This document shows, one piece after another, positions 7,821 to 14,998 of a DNA stretch of 64,000 nt. The DNA is from Paraburkholderia agricolaris (lineage in GTDB: Bacteria > Pseudomonadota > Gammaproteobacteria > Burkholderiales > Burkholderiaceae). The translations under genes were made by a program, and so were the position numbers. The notes under the pieces are model-generated. The model made no database searches. It saw nothing but the letters and a program-made list of their open reading frames with translations, and had not been told where the DNA came from. How positions within the stretch are numbered: the first letter of the stretch is position 1; the number at the start of each line of letters is the position of its first letter. The stretch covers positions 4,154,001 through 4,218,000 of the forward strand of contig NZ_QPER01000001.1 in the NCBI RefSeq assembly GCF_009455635.1, in the 5' to 3' direction.

Positions 7821-8341
7821 TTGAACTTGAACCCTTCGCTAACGCCTGTCACCAGGTTGTTCCAATAGTGAATAACAATGTTCTTCCCAGTCTGCGCATC
7901 AGGATGAACGTACTGCATTTTTGCCCAAACGTCCCCTGGATATCTTGAGTCGTTGATTAGCCCTTGCATAATACGTTCACCTGCTCCGGCTTTTGCCGCA
8001 TCAAGCGCCAATTGCTCCGCAAGAGTGCTAGCAACGGTTCGCACAGTACCCGGACCGATACAAATACTGACGCCGCCACCTGTCGCCATGCAGCCGTTAT
8101 CGTCAATGTTTGGCGGGGGGATCAACGGCTTGCAAGATGCACCGTCATCGATAAGCCCTCCCGGCATCACTTTTGCGAGGCCGAACGGATCTCTGGACTG
8201 AATCGGATTTCCACCCACATAAGCATACGCGTTCGTCTGCCCACTCGCGTAGCCTATCGGATCCTCACTGATGAACCTGCCCGTCTGCGGACTGTAATAC
8301 CGGTTCCGGTAGTAGAACATCGGTACTGCGCCGACACTCAT
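7817..8341 (-). CDS. Orphan Rhs C-terminal tip 3
   Basis: The frame contains an Rhs core segment (MFYYRNRYYSPQTGRFISED, GQTNAYAYVGGNPIQSRDPFGL) and a tip of about 115 residues ending VIHYWNNLVTGVSEGFKFK. The canonical DPxGL boundary separates core from toxin. An ATG at 8341 or a TTG at 8359 could serve as start but neither has a ribosome site, so expression as a separate protein is doubtful. The tip has a run GGGVSICIGPGTV, then a helical part and a short terminal part with D, H and K residues that recalls small RNase tips; that resemblance is weak and I do not assign a family. It is coupled to the immunity gene by ATGA. Confidence 0.65.
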   Translation of the reverse strand: MSVGAVPMFYYRNRYYSPQTGRFISEDPIGYASGQTNAYAYVGGNPIQSRDPFGLAKVMPGGLIDDGASCKPLIPPPNIDDNGCMATGGGVSICIGPGTVRTVASTLAEQLALDAAKAGAGERIMQGLINDSRYPGDVWAKMQYVHPDAQTGKNIVIHYWNNLVTGVSEGFKFK

Positions 8342-8450
8342 CGGTTTGCAGTTGGGCAAGCGCGTCGTAGCTACATTCGTTGAACGTACCTACCTCCGGT
8401 TGGCTGTGACCGCCCAAAGTCCACTGGTCCGCCCGAGCAAGAGTAGATAA
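8334..8450 (+). pseudogene. Gene 3'-end fragment, copy 2
   Basis: Thirty-nine codons beginning TLIGLQLGKRVVATFVERTY and ending in RPSKSR, with TAA at 8448-8450, three bases before the hairpin. Copy 1 differs by substitutions but keeps the frame and the exact length. The parent protein is not recognised; its upstream part has been replaced by the Rhs core fragment read on the other strand. Confidence 0.45.
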
Positions 8451-8452
8451 AC

Positions 8453-8478
8453 GAAGGGCCGCTCAAACGCGGCCCTTC
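8453..8478. terminator. Bidirectional hairpin terminator, copy 3
   Basis: GAAGGGCCGC and GCGGCCCTTC form a perfect 10-bp stem with a six-base loop, 36 bases downstream of the immunity gene that ends at 8514. Confidence 0.75.
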
Positions 8479-8513
8479 TGGTGTCTGACTGTTGATAGCC
8501 TCAAAGCTAGGGA

Positions 8514-8924
8514 CTAGCCCGTGCCACCTCCCTCGTTCTCAGCAAAGTAGCGCTTGCCTAACTCGATGTCTTGGGGTCTGCAATCTTCCGGTGCGTCCAG
8601 GTATTCTCGAATACGTCTTTCCAGTCGAACCCGAACAGCTTCAGGTCGCAATTCAGATAGCCTGATTCGCGTCACGTATGCTGCCGCCCCGTGCAGAACT
8701 TCGTACAGAGCGGTATGCAAATTGCGCATGATGGTTTCCTCCGGCGAACCTATATATCGACTCTCACGAACGTCCGCCATGTCATACAGACCGCGGATCG
8801 AATATAGCCCCGATTCAGGCTTGCTCCTCCGCAAAGAATGCACATCAATTTCCGCTGGCCATTCTGCGAGTGCCCGACTGAGCAAATCCTCAAATTTGAA
8901 TGACATGTGTGTTCCGTCCATCAT
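8514..8924 (-). CDS. Candidate Rhs immunity protein for tip 2
   Basis: This 136-residue protein is a paralogue of 5817-6230, with the shared blocks LLSRALAEWP, YIGSPEETIMRNLH and IELGKRYFAENEGGGT. I chose the ATG at 8924 because it overlaps the tip stop (TGA 8921-8923), as in the paralogue; a second in-frame ATG is at 8921. The frame is open further upstream to 9005, but that part lies inside the tip in another frame. It probably neutralises the related tips 2 and 4. No known domain is recognised. Confidence 0.75.
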   Translation of the reverse strand: MMDGTHMSFKFEDLLSRALAEWPAEIDVHSLRRSKPESGLYSIRGLYDMADVRESRYIGSPEETIMRNLHTALYEVLHGAAAYVTRIRLSELRPEAVRVRLERRIREYLDAPEDCRPQDIELGKRYFAENEGGGTG

Positions 8925-9463
8925 TTTCGAATCCGGCCATCGGGCCAGATGCTCTGGGGAGTTCTTCCGTTTTCCCACGATTTCCTGTTCGGCCAGCGCT
9001 TCCACTGACTACCGTCGCCCTCGCGATTACCATGACCCGACTTGTCGCGTTCCCAAACGGAGCCATCGAGGCACTGCTTACCGGGCGTCCCCGGAATGTT
9101 TTTGAATCTTTCTGCACTCTCGTCAGGATTATTCGGATAAACAACAGGATCATCAGCGTTGCTGTCCGCAAAGGTTCCGCCAGAGGGGTTGCTTAACCAG
9201 TCGTCAAGCCCCTGCGAACCAGACCCAGGCGTCCTCGGTCCGAACCCGCCACCTGGTACATATGGACCCGGCGTAAGAGAACCGCCACCAGCAAACTGCA
9301 ACCCCGACGGATCGCTGAACTGAACCGAGTTCCCACCCACATAAGCATACGCGTTCGTCTGCCCACTCGCGTAGCCTATCGGATCCTCACTGATGAACCT
9401 GCCCGTCTGCGGACTGTAATACCGGTTCCGGTAGTAAACAAACGTCCCGACGCGAATCCGCCC
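8921..9463 (-). pseudogene. Orphan Rhs C-terminal tip 2
   Basis: The frame is open from the stop at 9464-9466 and contains the core segment (FVYYRNRYYSPQTGRFISED, GQTNAYAYVGGNSVQFSDPSGL), a glycine/proline-rich linker and a tip with DDPVVYPNN, CLDGSVWERDKSGHG and the end SIWPDGRIRK. The only standard start is a GTG at 9340 without a ribosome site, so it is effectively start-less. The final about 75 residues are closely related to tip 4 while the linkers differ, which indicates a shared toxin domain under selection or recent duplication. The gene for its candidate immunity protein overlaps the stop by ATGA. Confidence 0.75.
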
Positions 9464-9660
9464 TCACATGGGCCGCTTCCCCTTAGCCGGCAAAGCTTTG
9501 CCGCGTATCGACTTCACCAGCAGAGAATTTTTTCCAGACGCGATTCTCGATTGATTCGTATCTCGAAACAAGTACAACTTCAGGGTCGTTACGCGGTAAC
9601 AGGCGCATGGCCGGCGTTACCGCGTAACGCCTCAGATTTCCAGATTCAGCCGGCCAGCGT
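9445..9660. repeat. Island direct repeat R2, copy 2
   Basis: Matches 6740-6960. It joins the Rhs core junction to the operator-like inverted repeat and the XRE regulator fragment. Confidence 0.8.
9588..9628. promoter_or_regulatory. Operator-like inverted repeat, copy 2
   Basis: GTTACGCGGTAAC (9588-9600) and GTTACCGCGTAAC (9616-9628) are exact reverse complements, 15 bases apart; each arm is itself nearly palindromic. It lies upstream of the XRE-regulator fragment and symE on the plus strand, a likely site for autoregulation. Confidence 0.6.
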
Positions 9661-9742
9661 AGTAATCAGCCTGCCCTTTGGGTAGCTTCCCCGCCCGCCT
9701 GAGGTAGGGCGCAGGCGCATCCCTGTTTCGGCGCTGCCGGTC

Positions 9743-9925
9743 GTGGCGCGAACCCTGTCGGTTTCGCTGGAGGAGCTGTTCGGCGAGCCCGATAGCTCAC
9801 CTCGCAAACGCGGCCCCATGCCCAGATGGCAGAAGCACATCGAAGCCATTGCGCAGTTGCCCAAAGCGAAACAGCAGTTCGTCGCGCAGATGCTCGAAGC
9901 CGTGCTCGCGCAGGCGCAGCAGTAG
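9743..9925 (+). pseudogene. XRE-family regulator, C-terminal fragment
   Basis: Sixty residues beginning at a GTG read ARTLSVSLEELFGEP, then PRWQKHIEAIAQLPKAKQQF and a leucine/glutamine-rich end. This is the end of a helix-turn-helix regulator of the XRE/Cro family (end of the HTH domain, where TLSVSLEELFG follows helix 5, plus the dimer tail). The DNA-binding helices that should precede it are missing or frame-disrupted in 9660-9742. It sits 100 bases before symE in the same orientation, so it once probably controlled that gene through the inverted repeat upstream. Confidence 0.6.
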
Positions 9926-10025
9926 TAAGGAAGGGGATGTAACGCCGTAAACGAAGCGCGGGCGATGAGTGCGCTAACACTCACCGCCCGCTGACCACCA
10001 CCCACTCTTATCAGGAGAGTCGATC

Positions 10026-10262
10026 ATGGCTGACGCCAATCACAAAGCACCACCGCCACCCGTCACCGAACGGTTCGTCACCATCCAGGAATCCTGGCGC
10101 TATCAGAAGGAGGCCCGCAGGCCCCTCCGTATGCGCAAGACGCCACCCCTCTTTCCGTGGATGAAGCTCTCCGGCCGATGGATCGAGACCGCCGGCTTCA
10201 CACCACGATCCCGCGTGCGCATCACCGTCGAGCACCAGAAGCTCATCATCACACCGCTTTAA
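10026..10262 (+). CDS. symE: SymE family type I addiction toxin
   Basis: The 78-residue product starts MADANHKAPPPPVTERFVTI and contains FPWMKLSGRWIETAGFTPRS followed by VRITVEHQKLIITPL, the SymE_toxin pattern (a SpoVT/AbrB-like fold that became an mRNA-cleaving toxin in E. coli). An AGGAG ribosome site lies eight bases before the ATG. The stop is followed directly by a 12-bp hairpin shared with the convergent immunity gene. No SymR-like antisense RNA can be demonstrated from sequence alone. Compared with the copy at 7085, this one keeps stop codon and ribosome site, so it is the likely functional version. Confidence 0.78.
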   Translation: MADANHKAPPPPVTERFVTIQESWRYQKEARRPLRMRKTPPLFPWMKLSGRWIETAGFTPRSRVRITVEHQKLIITPL

Positions 10263-10265
10263 ATA

Positions 10266-10293
10266 CAGAAGGGCCGCTCACGCGGCCCTTCTG
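10266..10293. terminator. Bidirectional hairpin terminator, copy 4
   Basis: CAGAAGGGCCGC and GCGGCCCTTCTG form a perfect 12-bp stem with loop TCAC, between convergent symE (ends 10262) and the immunity gene (ends 10315). Confidence 0.8.
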
Positions 10294-10314
10294 CAATTCA
10301 CAATCCCGCCACAG

Positions 10315-10701
10315 CTACTCTTCTTCCGGCGGGTCAAACCACAAATCAAAGTGCAACTCCATATCCAGCGATGCCAGTGCCGCCATCTGCTTCGGCCCAA
10401 GCGCAGGGCCACCATTTCCCGAAACGGAAGACCAGAAGCAGTAAGTTCGGTACCAGCAGCCCATCTCCTTAATCTTTTTCATGTCAACGCCATACGTTTC
10501 CAACTCTCGCAGTATAAGATCCAAATGATCCGCGACGTCGACGGAGTCGAGTTCCTTGGTGTCGAAGAACCAGCCAAGAAGACCGTTCCTATTGCTGGTT
10601 CTGGTCGGGGAAATTTTTATCTCGTCCGCCATGCGATTCATCGCATCGGCATCAGATCCATAAATACAAAGCGTTACGTAGGTCCGCGCGCAAGCTGACA
10701 T
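10315..10701 (-). CDS. DUF4279-like immunity protein of the full-length Rhs
   Basis: This 128-residue protein begins 15 bases after the stop of the full-length rhs gene and is read in the same direction, the usual place for the cognate immunity gene. Its layout (YVTLCIYGSDAD at the start, KISPTRTSNRNGLLGWFFDT in the middle, MELHFDLWFDPPEEE at the end) resembles DUF4279 proteins, which often sit next to polymorphic toxins. It is acidic at the C-terminus, while the toxin tip ends very basic, consistent with direct binding. The family call is from memory of the pattern and is moderate; the immunity role is inferred from position. Confidence 0.72.
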   Translation of the reverse strand: MSACARTYVTLCIYGSDADAMNRMADEIKISPTRTSNRNGLLGWFFDTKELDSVDVADHLDLILRELETYGVDMKKIKEMGCWYRTYCFWSSVSGNGGPALGPKQMAALASLDMELHFDLWFDPPEEE

Positions 10702-10716
10702 GTTTCATCCAATAAG

Positions 10717-13700
10717 TTAATACCGCGACCGGCCGCCTTTGCCGCTCTTGCCGCCCTTCCCCACCGGACAACCTTCGCCATTCCACTGGTTCCAGAAGTC
10801 GTCAAGCATGGGCTTAGTGAAATTAACTGGACCCGGGATACCTTCGTCCTGTTTTATGCCATGCACCCAATCGCGGAAATTCTTATCGTTGTACCCGTAC
10901 CATTGGTCGCCTTTATGTAGACCGTATGGATCGTTGAACTGCACCGGGTTGCCGTTGACGTAAGCATACGCATTCGTCTGCCCACTCGCCCAGCCTATAG
11001 GGTCTTCACTGATGAATCGTCCGGTCGCCGGACTGTAGTACCTATTGCGGTAGTAATACAACCCCGTCCCGTCATTCTCCCGCCCGGTGTACTGCTGCGG
11101 GTTCGCATCCGCTGCGCCACTCTGCGTCGTCTGTCCGTAAGGCTCGTAGCGGTACTGCGTGACGATGTTCTGCCCCGCATCGGTCGGCGCAATCACGTTG
11201 TTGTTCGCGTCGCGCAACACGTAGCGGTCGGTTGCCGGATCATCACCATTGCGCCGCATCAGCAATTCGTCCGGCGCACCCTCGATGAACAGCGGGAACT
11301 GCTGCAGCCGGTGCGACCAGTCGTTGTCCGTGTTCGCGATCGCCAGATCGTCGCCCACGTTCAGGTAGTCCGTCGTCCTGCTGCCGTTCGCAATCATCCG
11401 CTTGCGGCGCCCCAGCACGTCGTACTGGTACTGGATACTGCTGCCGTCGGCGCTGTCGATCTGACTGAACTCGCCAGTCACGCCCCAGCCGTAGCGATTC
11501 ACACCGTCGCCGGTGAGGCTGCCGTTCGCGTCATAGGTGAACGTCTTTCCCGCCCAACGCGTGAGCTGGTTCGCGCCGTTGTACTGCGCGTCAGCGACCG
11601 GTTGCGGCAGTGTTGTCTTCGCGAGCGAGCCGCCCATGCCGGTCCGGCGGCCGGCCGCATCATAGGTGTACGTCAGTGTGCCAATCGTTGTGCCGTCGCT
11701 CCTGCCGTATGTGATCCCGGTCAGCTGGCCGGCGGCGTCCCACGTGTAGGCAATCGCAATGCCATTGCCCAGCGTCGCCTTCGACCGGCGGCCCAGGGCG
11801 TCGTAGGCAAAGGTAAATGTCTTCGGCGCTTCATCGTTTAGCGTGTACTGCGCCTGCGTGATCCGGTGTTCCGCGTCGCGCATGTAGTCTACTGTCGCGT
11901 CGTTCAGCACCACACGCGTCAGGTCGCGGCTGTCCTGGGCATATCCAAACTGCTGTGTCTGGTGCCCCGGCAGATTGGGGAACTCCTGCACGTCCGCCAC
12001 CTTGCCGCTGACCGGATCGCGTTTAACCATCAGCACCGCAGCGTTGTCCGTGAAGTACGGATCTTTCCAGGCACTCTGCGACGTGATCTGGAATTTCCCG
12101 GTCACCGCGTCCCAGCCGTAGTTCTGCGTGCGCATCGGACGGTCTCCGCCGGGGGGCGTCAACTCCCTGCGCGTGAGGCGGCCCGCCGCGTCATACCTGT
12201 ATGTAGTGACCTGCCCCTTGCGGTCGGTCACGCTGGCCAGTTGCCCGGCACTGGTCCACGTGTACGTCTCACTGTGGCCCAGCGGGTCGGTTTTACTCAC
12301 CGGACGGCCGATCGCGTTATAGGTGTAGCGCGTGGTCACCCCCTTCGGGTCGCTCTGGCTGAGCAGGTGCCCGTTACGGTCCCACGTGAAGCGGGTCACG
12401 CCGTTCAGTGCATCGGTGATATCGGTCGTGCGGTCCAGCGCGTCGAGTGTGCGCTTCGTCCTGTTGCCCAGCGGGTCCTGCACCGCCGTCACACGGCCTG
12501 CCGCATCCGTCGTGTACTGCGTGGTGCGGTTCAGCGGATCGGTGACAGCCGTCAGGTCACCGCCGGTATAGGTGTAACGTGTGACGCCTTTCAAGGCATC
12601 GGTCACCGTCAGGACGCGACCCTGCGCGTCGACCGTGAAAGTCGTGCGCTTACCGAGCCGGTCAGTGACCGTCAGCAGGTTGCCCTTCGCGTCGTACGTG
12701 TAGACGGTGGCCACGCCCCGCTGCGGATCGCCCGCTTCCGCGTCCGTCAGGACCTGGCTGTAGCCGTCATGGGTGCGCGTGTGCAGCGTGCTGTACTGAT
12801 CGGCCTCACTGATGCGATTGCCGTTCGTGTCGTAGCCATAGGTGTACTGGCGATCGCCTGCCGCCAGGTTCGTCACCCGGCCCGTCGCGTCGTACGTGAA
12901 GGTCTGCACCTGCTGCGCGGTGTCACCCAGCGGATACGTATTGCGCACCACCCGTCCGTTTGCGTCAAACTCCACGCGGCGGATGCTGCCGCGCCGGTCG
13001 GTCACGTCGGTCTGCGTGGCCTTGCCGCCGCCCAGCGTGTAGGCGAACGCAAAGGTACTGCCGTCCGCGAGTTTCTGGGCAATGACCCGATCGTTGTCGT
13101 CGTAGGTGCTGGCGACCTGGAGATTGCCCTCGGGGTCGGTGATGACTGCAAGGCGTGAGTTGCTGTCCCAGCCGTATTTCCAGATGCCGCCGGCTGCGTC
13201 GCTCACCTGAACCAGACGGTCCGCGCTGTCGTACGTGTAGCTCACCTGGCGGCCCAGCGGGTCGGTCACGCGCGAAATGAGCGGCGTGCCGCGCGCCCCC
13301 ACGATCGACGTGAACGTCAGCGTGCGGCCATTGGGGCCGCTCACGCTGGTGATCGCACCCGTACTGCTGTCACGGGCAATCACGACAGCATTCCCGTTGC
13401 GGTCCTCGAGACGGCTCAGGCGGTACACGCCGCCCATCGACGTGAAGCGCTGGATGCGGCCATCGCGCAGCGTCAGCGTCAGGCCGGTCGTGCCGGCCGC
13501 GTCGATGCGGGCACGGTAGTACTCGCCGGGACTGGTCAGATCGTCCCAGCCCTTGCCGCCGCTGCCCGCGCGCGGCGTGAACGGCACACGGATGCCGGTG
13601 GCCTGGCGAAGTTCGAGGCGCTGGCGGTCCGTGCTCATCGCGAGGATCGTGTCGAAGCCCAGGCCGCCGCCGACACCGAACGCGCCCACCAGCGGCCGGC

Positions 13701-14181
13701 CGCTACTGTCGTAGGCACCGCTACGGTAGGTGCGGGCAAGATCCAGCGGCAGCGTGTCGGTCACCGCCAGATCGTGGCGAAAGAAGTAGAACTGGCCGGT
13801 GTACAGGTTGACGGGCTCACCGCCCGACGTGCTGCTGCCGCACCCGGCAGTGGCGTCGGCCGCGCAGTTGTCCGGGTCGTCCGGCATGCTGCCCTCGGGC
13901 GAAACCGGTTCGGTCGTGTCGGTAGCCGACGGACCGCTGCAATAGCTCGCGATCACCGAAGGATCGCCACAGACGTAGCCGCCCATGCCGCCGAAGTCAG
14001 CGGCCGCGGCCTTGAGCGGGCACATCGGATCGGCAGGATACGCGCCGGACGCCGCGTAGCGGCCGGGACACTCGACAGCATGCGCGTGCGGCGTGACAAA
14101 CCACGACAGCAGCACGAAGAAGAACAGCACGAACGGGCGCAGGAGGACCCGACGCGCCGTGAGGGCATCGATGGCGTGCAT
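10717..14181 (-). CDS. Sec-exported Rhs/YD-repeat polymorphic toxin
   Basis: This 1154-residue protein starts with a Sec-type signal (basic RR, hydrophobic LLRPFVLFFFVLLSWF, likely cleavage after AHA at 35). Next comes a DUF6531-like entry segment (GGEPVNLYTGQFYFFRHDLA, about 115-190), then some 700 residues of YD repeats of the form TYDAxGRLTxVTDPxG, the conserved Rhs core (about 1000-1085; YRYEPYGQT, YYYRNRYYSPATGRFISED, DPYGL) and a 68-residue tip from 1087 with WYGYNDKNFRDWVHGIKQDEG, ending in a basic Gly/Lys/Arg tail. The YD repeats should form the shell that holds the tip. No VgrG, PAAR or T6SS gene is nearby, so delivery is probably by another route. The tip family is not recognised. 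A candidate immunity gene follows. Confidence 0.9.
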   Translation of the reverse strand: MHAIDALTARRVLLRPFVLFFFVLLSWFVTPHAHAVECPGRYAASGAYPADPMCPLKAAAADFGGMGGYVCGDPSVIASYCSGPSATDTTEPVSPEGSMPDDPDNCAADATAGCGSSTSGGEPVNLYTGQFYFFRHDLAVTDTLPLDLARTYRSGAYDSSGRPLVGAFGVGGGLGFDTILAMSTDRQRLELRQATGIRVPFTPRAGSGGKGWDDLTSPGEYYRARIDAAGTTGLTLTLRDGRIQRFTSMGGVYRLSRLEDRNGNAVVIARDSSTGAITSVSGPNGRTLTFTSIVGARGTPLISRVTDPLGRQVSYTYDSADRLVQVSDAAGGIWKYGWDSNSRLAVITDPEGNLQVASTYDDNDRVIAQKLADGSTFAFAYTLGGGKATQTDVTDRRGSIRRVEFDANGRVVRNTYPLGDTAQQVQTFTYDATGRVTNLAAGDRQYTYGYDTNGNRISEADQYSTLHTRTHDGYSQVLTDAEAGDPQRGVATVYTYDAKGNLLTVTDRLGKRTTFTVDAQGRVLTVTDALKGVTRYTYTGGDLTAVTDPLNRTTQYTTDAAGRVTAVQDPLGNRTKRTLDALDRTTDITDALNGVTRFTWDRNGHLLSQSDPKGVTTRYTYNAIGRPVSKTDPLGHSETYTWTSAGQLASVTDRKGQVTTYRYDAAGRLTRRELTPPGGDRPMRTQNYGWDAVTGKFQITSQSAWKDPYFTDNAAVLMVKRDPVSGKVADVQEFPNLPGHQTQQFGYAQDSRDLTRVVLNDATVDYMRDAEHRITQAQYTLNDEAPKTFTFAYDALGRRSKATLGNGIAIAYTWDAAGQLTGITYGRSDGTTIGTLTYTYDAAGRRTGMGGSLAKTTLPQPVADAQYNGANQLTRWAGKTFTYDANGSLTGDGVNRYGWGVTGEFSQIDSADGSSIQYQYDVLGRRKRMIANGSRTTDYLNVGDDLAIANTDNDWSHRLQQFPLFIEGAPDELLMRRNGDDPATDRYVLRDANNNVIAPTDAGQNIVTQYRYEPYGQTTQSGAADANPQQYTGRENDGTGLYYYRNRYYSPATGRFISEDPIGWASGQTNAYAYVNGNPVQFNDPYGLHKGDQWYGYNDKNFRDWVHGIKQDEGIPGPVNFTKPMLDDFWNQWNGEGCPVGKGGKSGKGGRSRY

Positions 14182-14218
14182 AAGGATCTGGGAGAGACTG
14201 GGGAAGGAACCCGGAAGA

Positions 14219-14596
14219 TCAGGCGCCGCGAATCTGGCGCGCGCTGGTCTGAATCGGGATTGACGACAATGCCGGATTACCGGCCTCCGCAGCCGGCGGA
14301 GAACCCGTGCCGCTCACCGGCACCGCAGAAGCCACCCCACCCTGCCGCCGGATTGCCGTGATGTTGCCCGCCGCGTCGTAGTCGTAGTCGTAGTACGCGG
14401 TGGCGCCAGCCACGGCGACCGACGTCAAGCGGCCCAATGCGTCGTAGCCGTAGGTGATGTCGTCGGCGTAGGCAAGTGTGACAAAAGCGAATCCAAGCAT
14501 CACTCCGCAGCATCTGCCAAGTAGTCGCAGCAATCCAGACGGCAAAGGCATAGACAACAGAGAAACAGGCTGCTCGAAGGTATTTTCAATGGCCAT
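14219..14596 (-). CDS. Small secreted single-YD-repeat protein
   Basis: This 125-residue protein has a hydrophobic signal segment (LLRLLGRCCGVMLGFAFVTLAYA, about residues 22-45), one and a half YD repeats (DDITYGYDALGRLTSVAVAG, YYDYDYDAAGNITAIRRQGG) and a low-complexity Pro/Ser/Ala tail. I chose the ATG at 14596 because GGGAGGAG lies seven bases before it; a longer reading to 14614 lacks such a site. It precedes rhs by 37 bases in the same direction, so the two are probably co-transcribed with the immunity gene. Function unknown: it could be a cut-down Rhs N-terminus or an accessory that pairs with the big shell. Confidence 0.75.
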   Translation of the reverse strand: MAIENTFEQPVSLLSMPLPSGLLRLLGRCCGVMLGFAFVTLAYADDITYGYDALGRLTSVAVAGATAYYDYDYDAAGNITAIRRQGGVASAVPVSGTGSPPAAEAGNPALSSIPIQTSARQIRGA

Positions 14597-14998
14597 CGAT
14601 ATCTCCTCCCACAAAACATAAGTAAGTTTTACTTAATATTTTTTAACGATATCGAAAGGAAATCTCTGCGCCCACTTCTTTTGTGTCAAATTTGGTCAAT
14701 ACAAGAATCGATGATCCGCGTCAAAGCACTCTCCGAAGCACGCGGGTCCGCGAAGGCATCCAGACAGCTCACATCTCAGCACCAAGTCAGCCGTCCGAAC
14801 TCCCGCATATCTCGAACCGTCGAGAGAGGTAAATCCCCCTCCGTCTTCCGGGCCGCACTCTCACCTTCAGCCCCCGCCGCCCCGCAAAACGGACACCCCC
14901 CTCCCTTTCCGTTAAAATCTACGGTTTAGCACTTCGCTCCACGGCCAGCCCGCGCGCTCCGGCGTTTGCGGCGCGGCCCTATGCCCGAAAGGCACTTC
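14597..14998. promoter_or_regulatory. Divergent promoter region of the rhs operon and glyQ
   Basis: The 402 bases hold no gene I can support. For the rhs side, TTGACA lies on the minus strand at 14684-14689 in an AT-rich stretch (no convincing -10 was found). A palindrome TAAGTAA-GTT-TTACTTA sits at 14619-14635, between that and the ribosome site of the small YD gene. For glyQ, TAAAAT (14913-14918) is a candidate -10 box about 80 bases before the start. Confidence 0.45.

Larger units (their letters stand above)
8327..8527. repeat. Island direct repeat R1, copy 2
   Basis: Matches 5630-5830; see copy 1. Here the flanking Rhs core continues into a complete tip, which shows the ancestral order of the duplicated unit. 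Confidence 0.8.

Noticed and set aside
5561..10710. An insertion sequence or integrase in the Rhs island
   Set aside because: No transposase or integrase domain, no terminal inverted repeats with target duplication were found; repeats R1 and R2 are explained by duplication of toxin units.
11866..13158. A 430-codon open frame on the plus strand
   Set aside because: Antisense to the YD-repeat region of rhs; translation is repetitive and Arg/Val-rich without domains.
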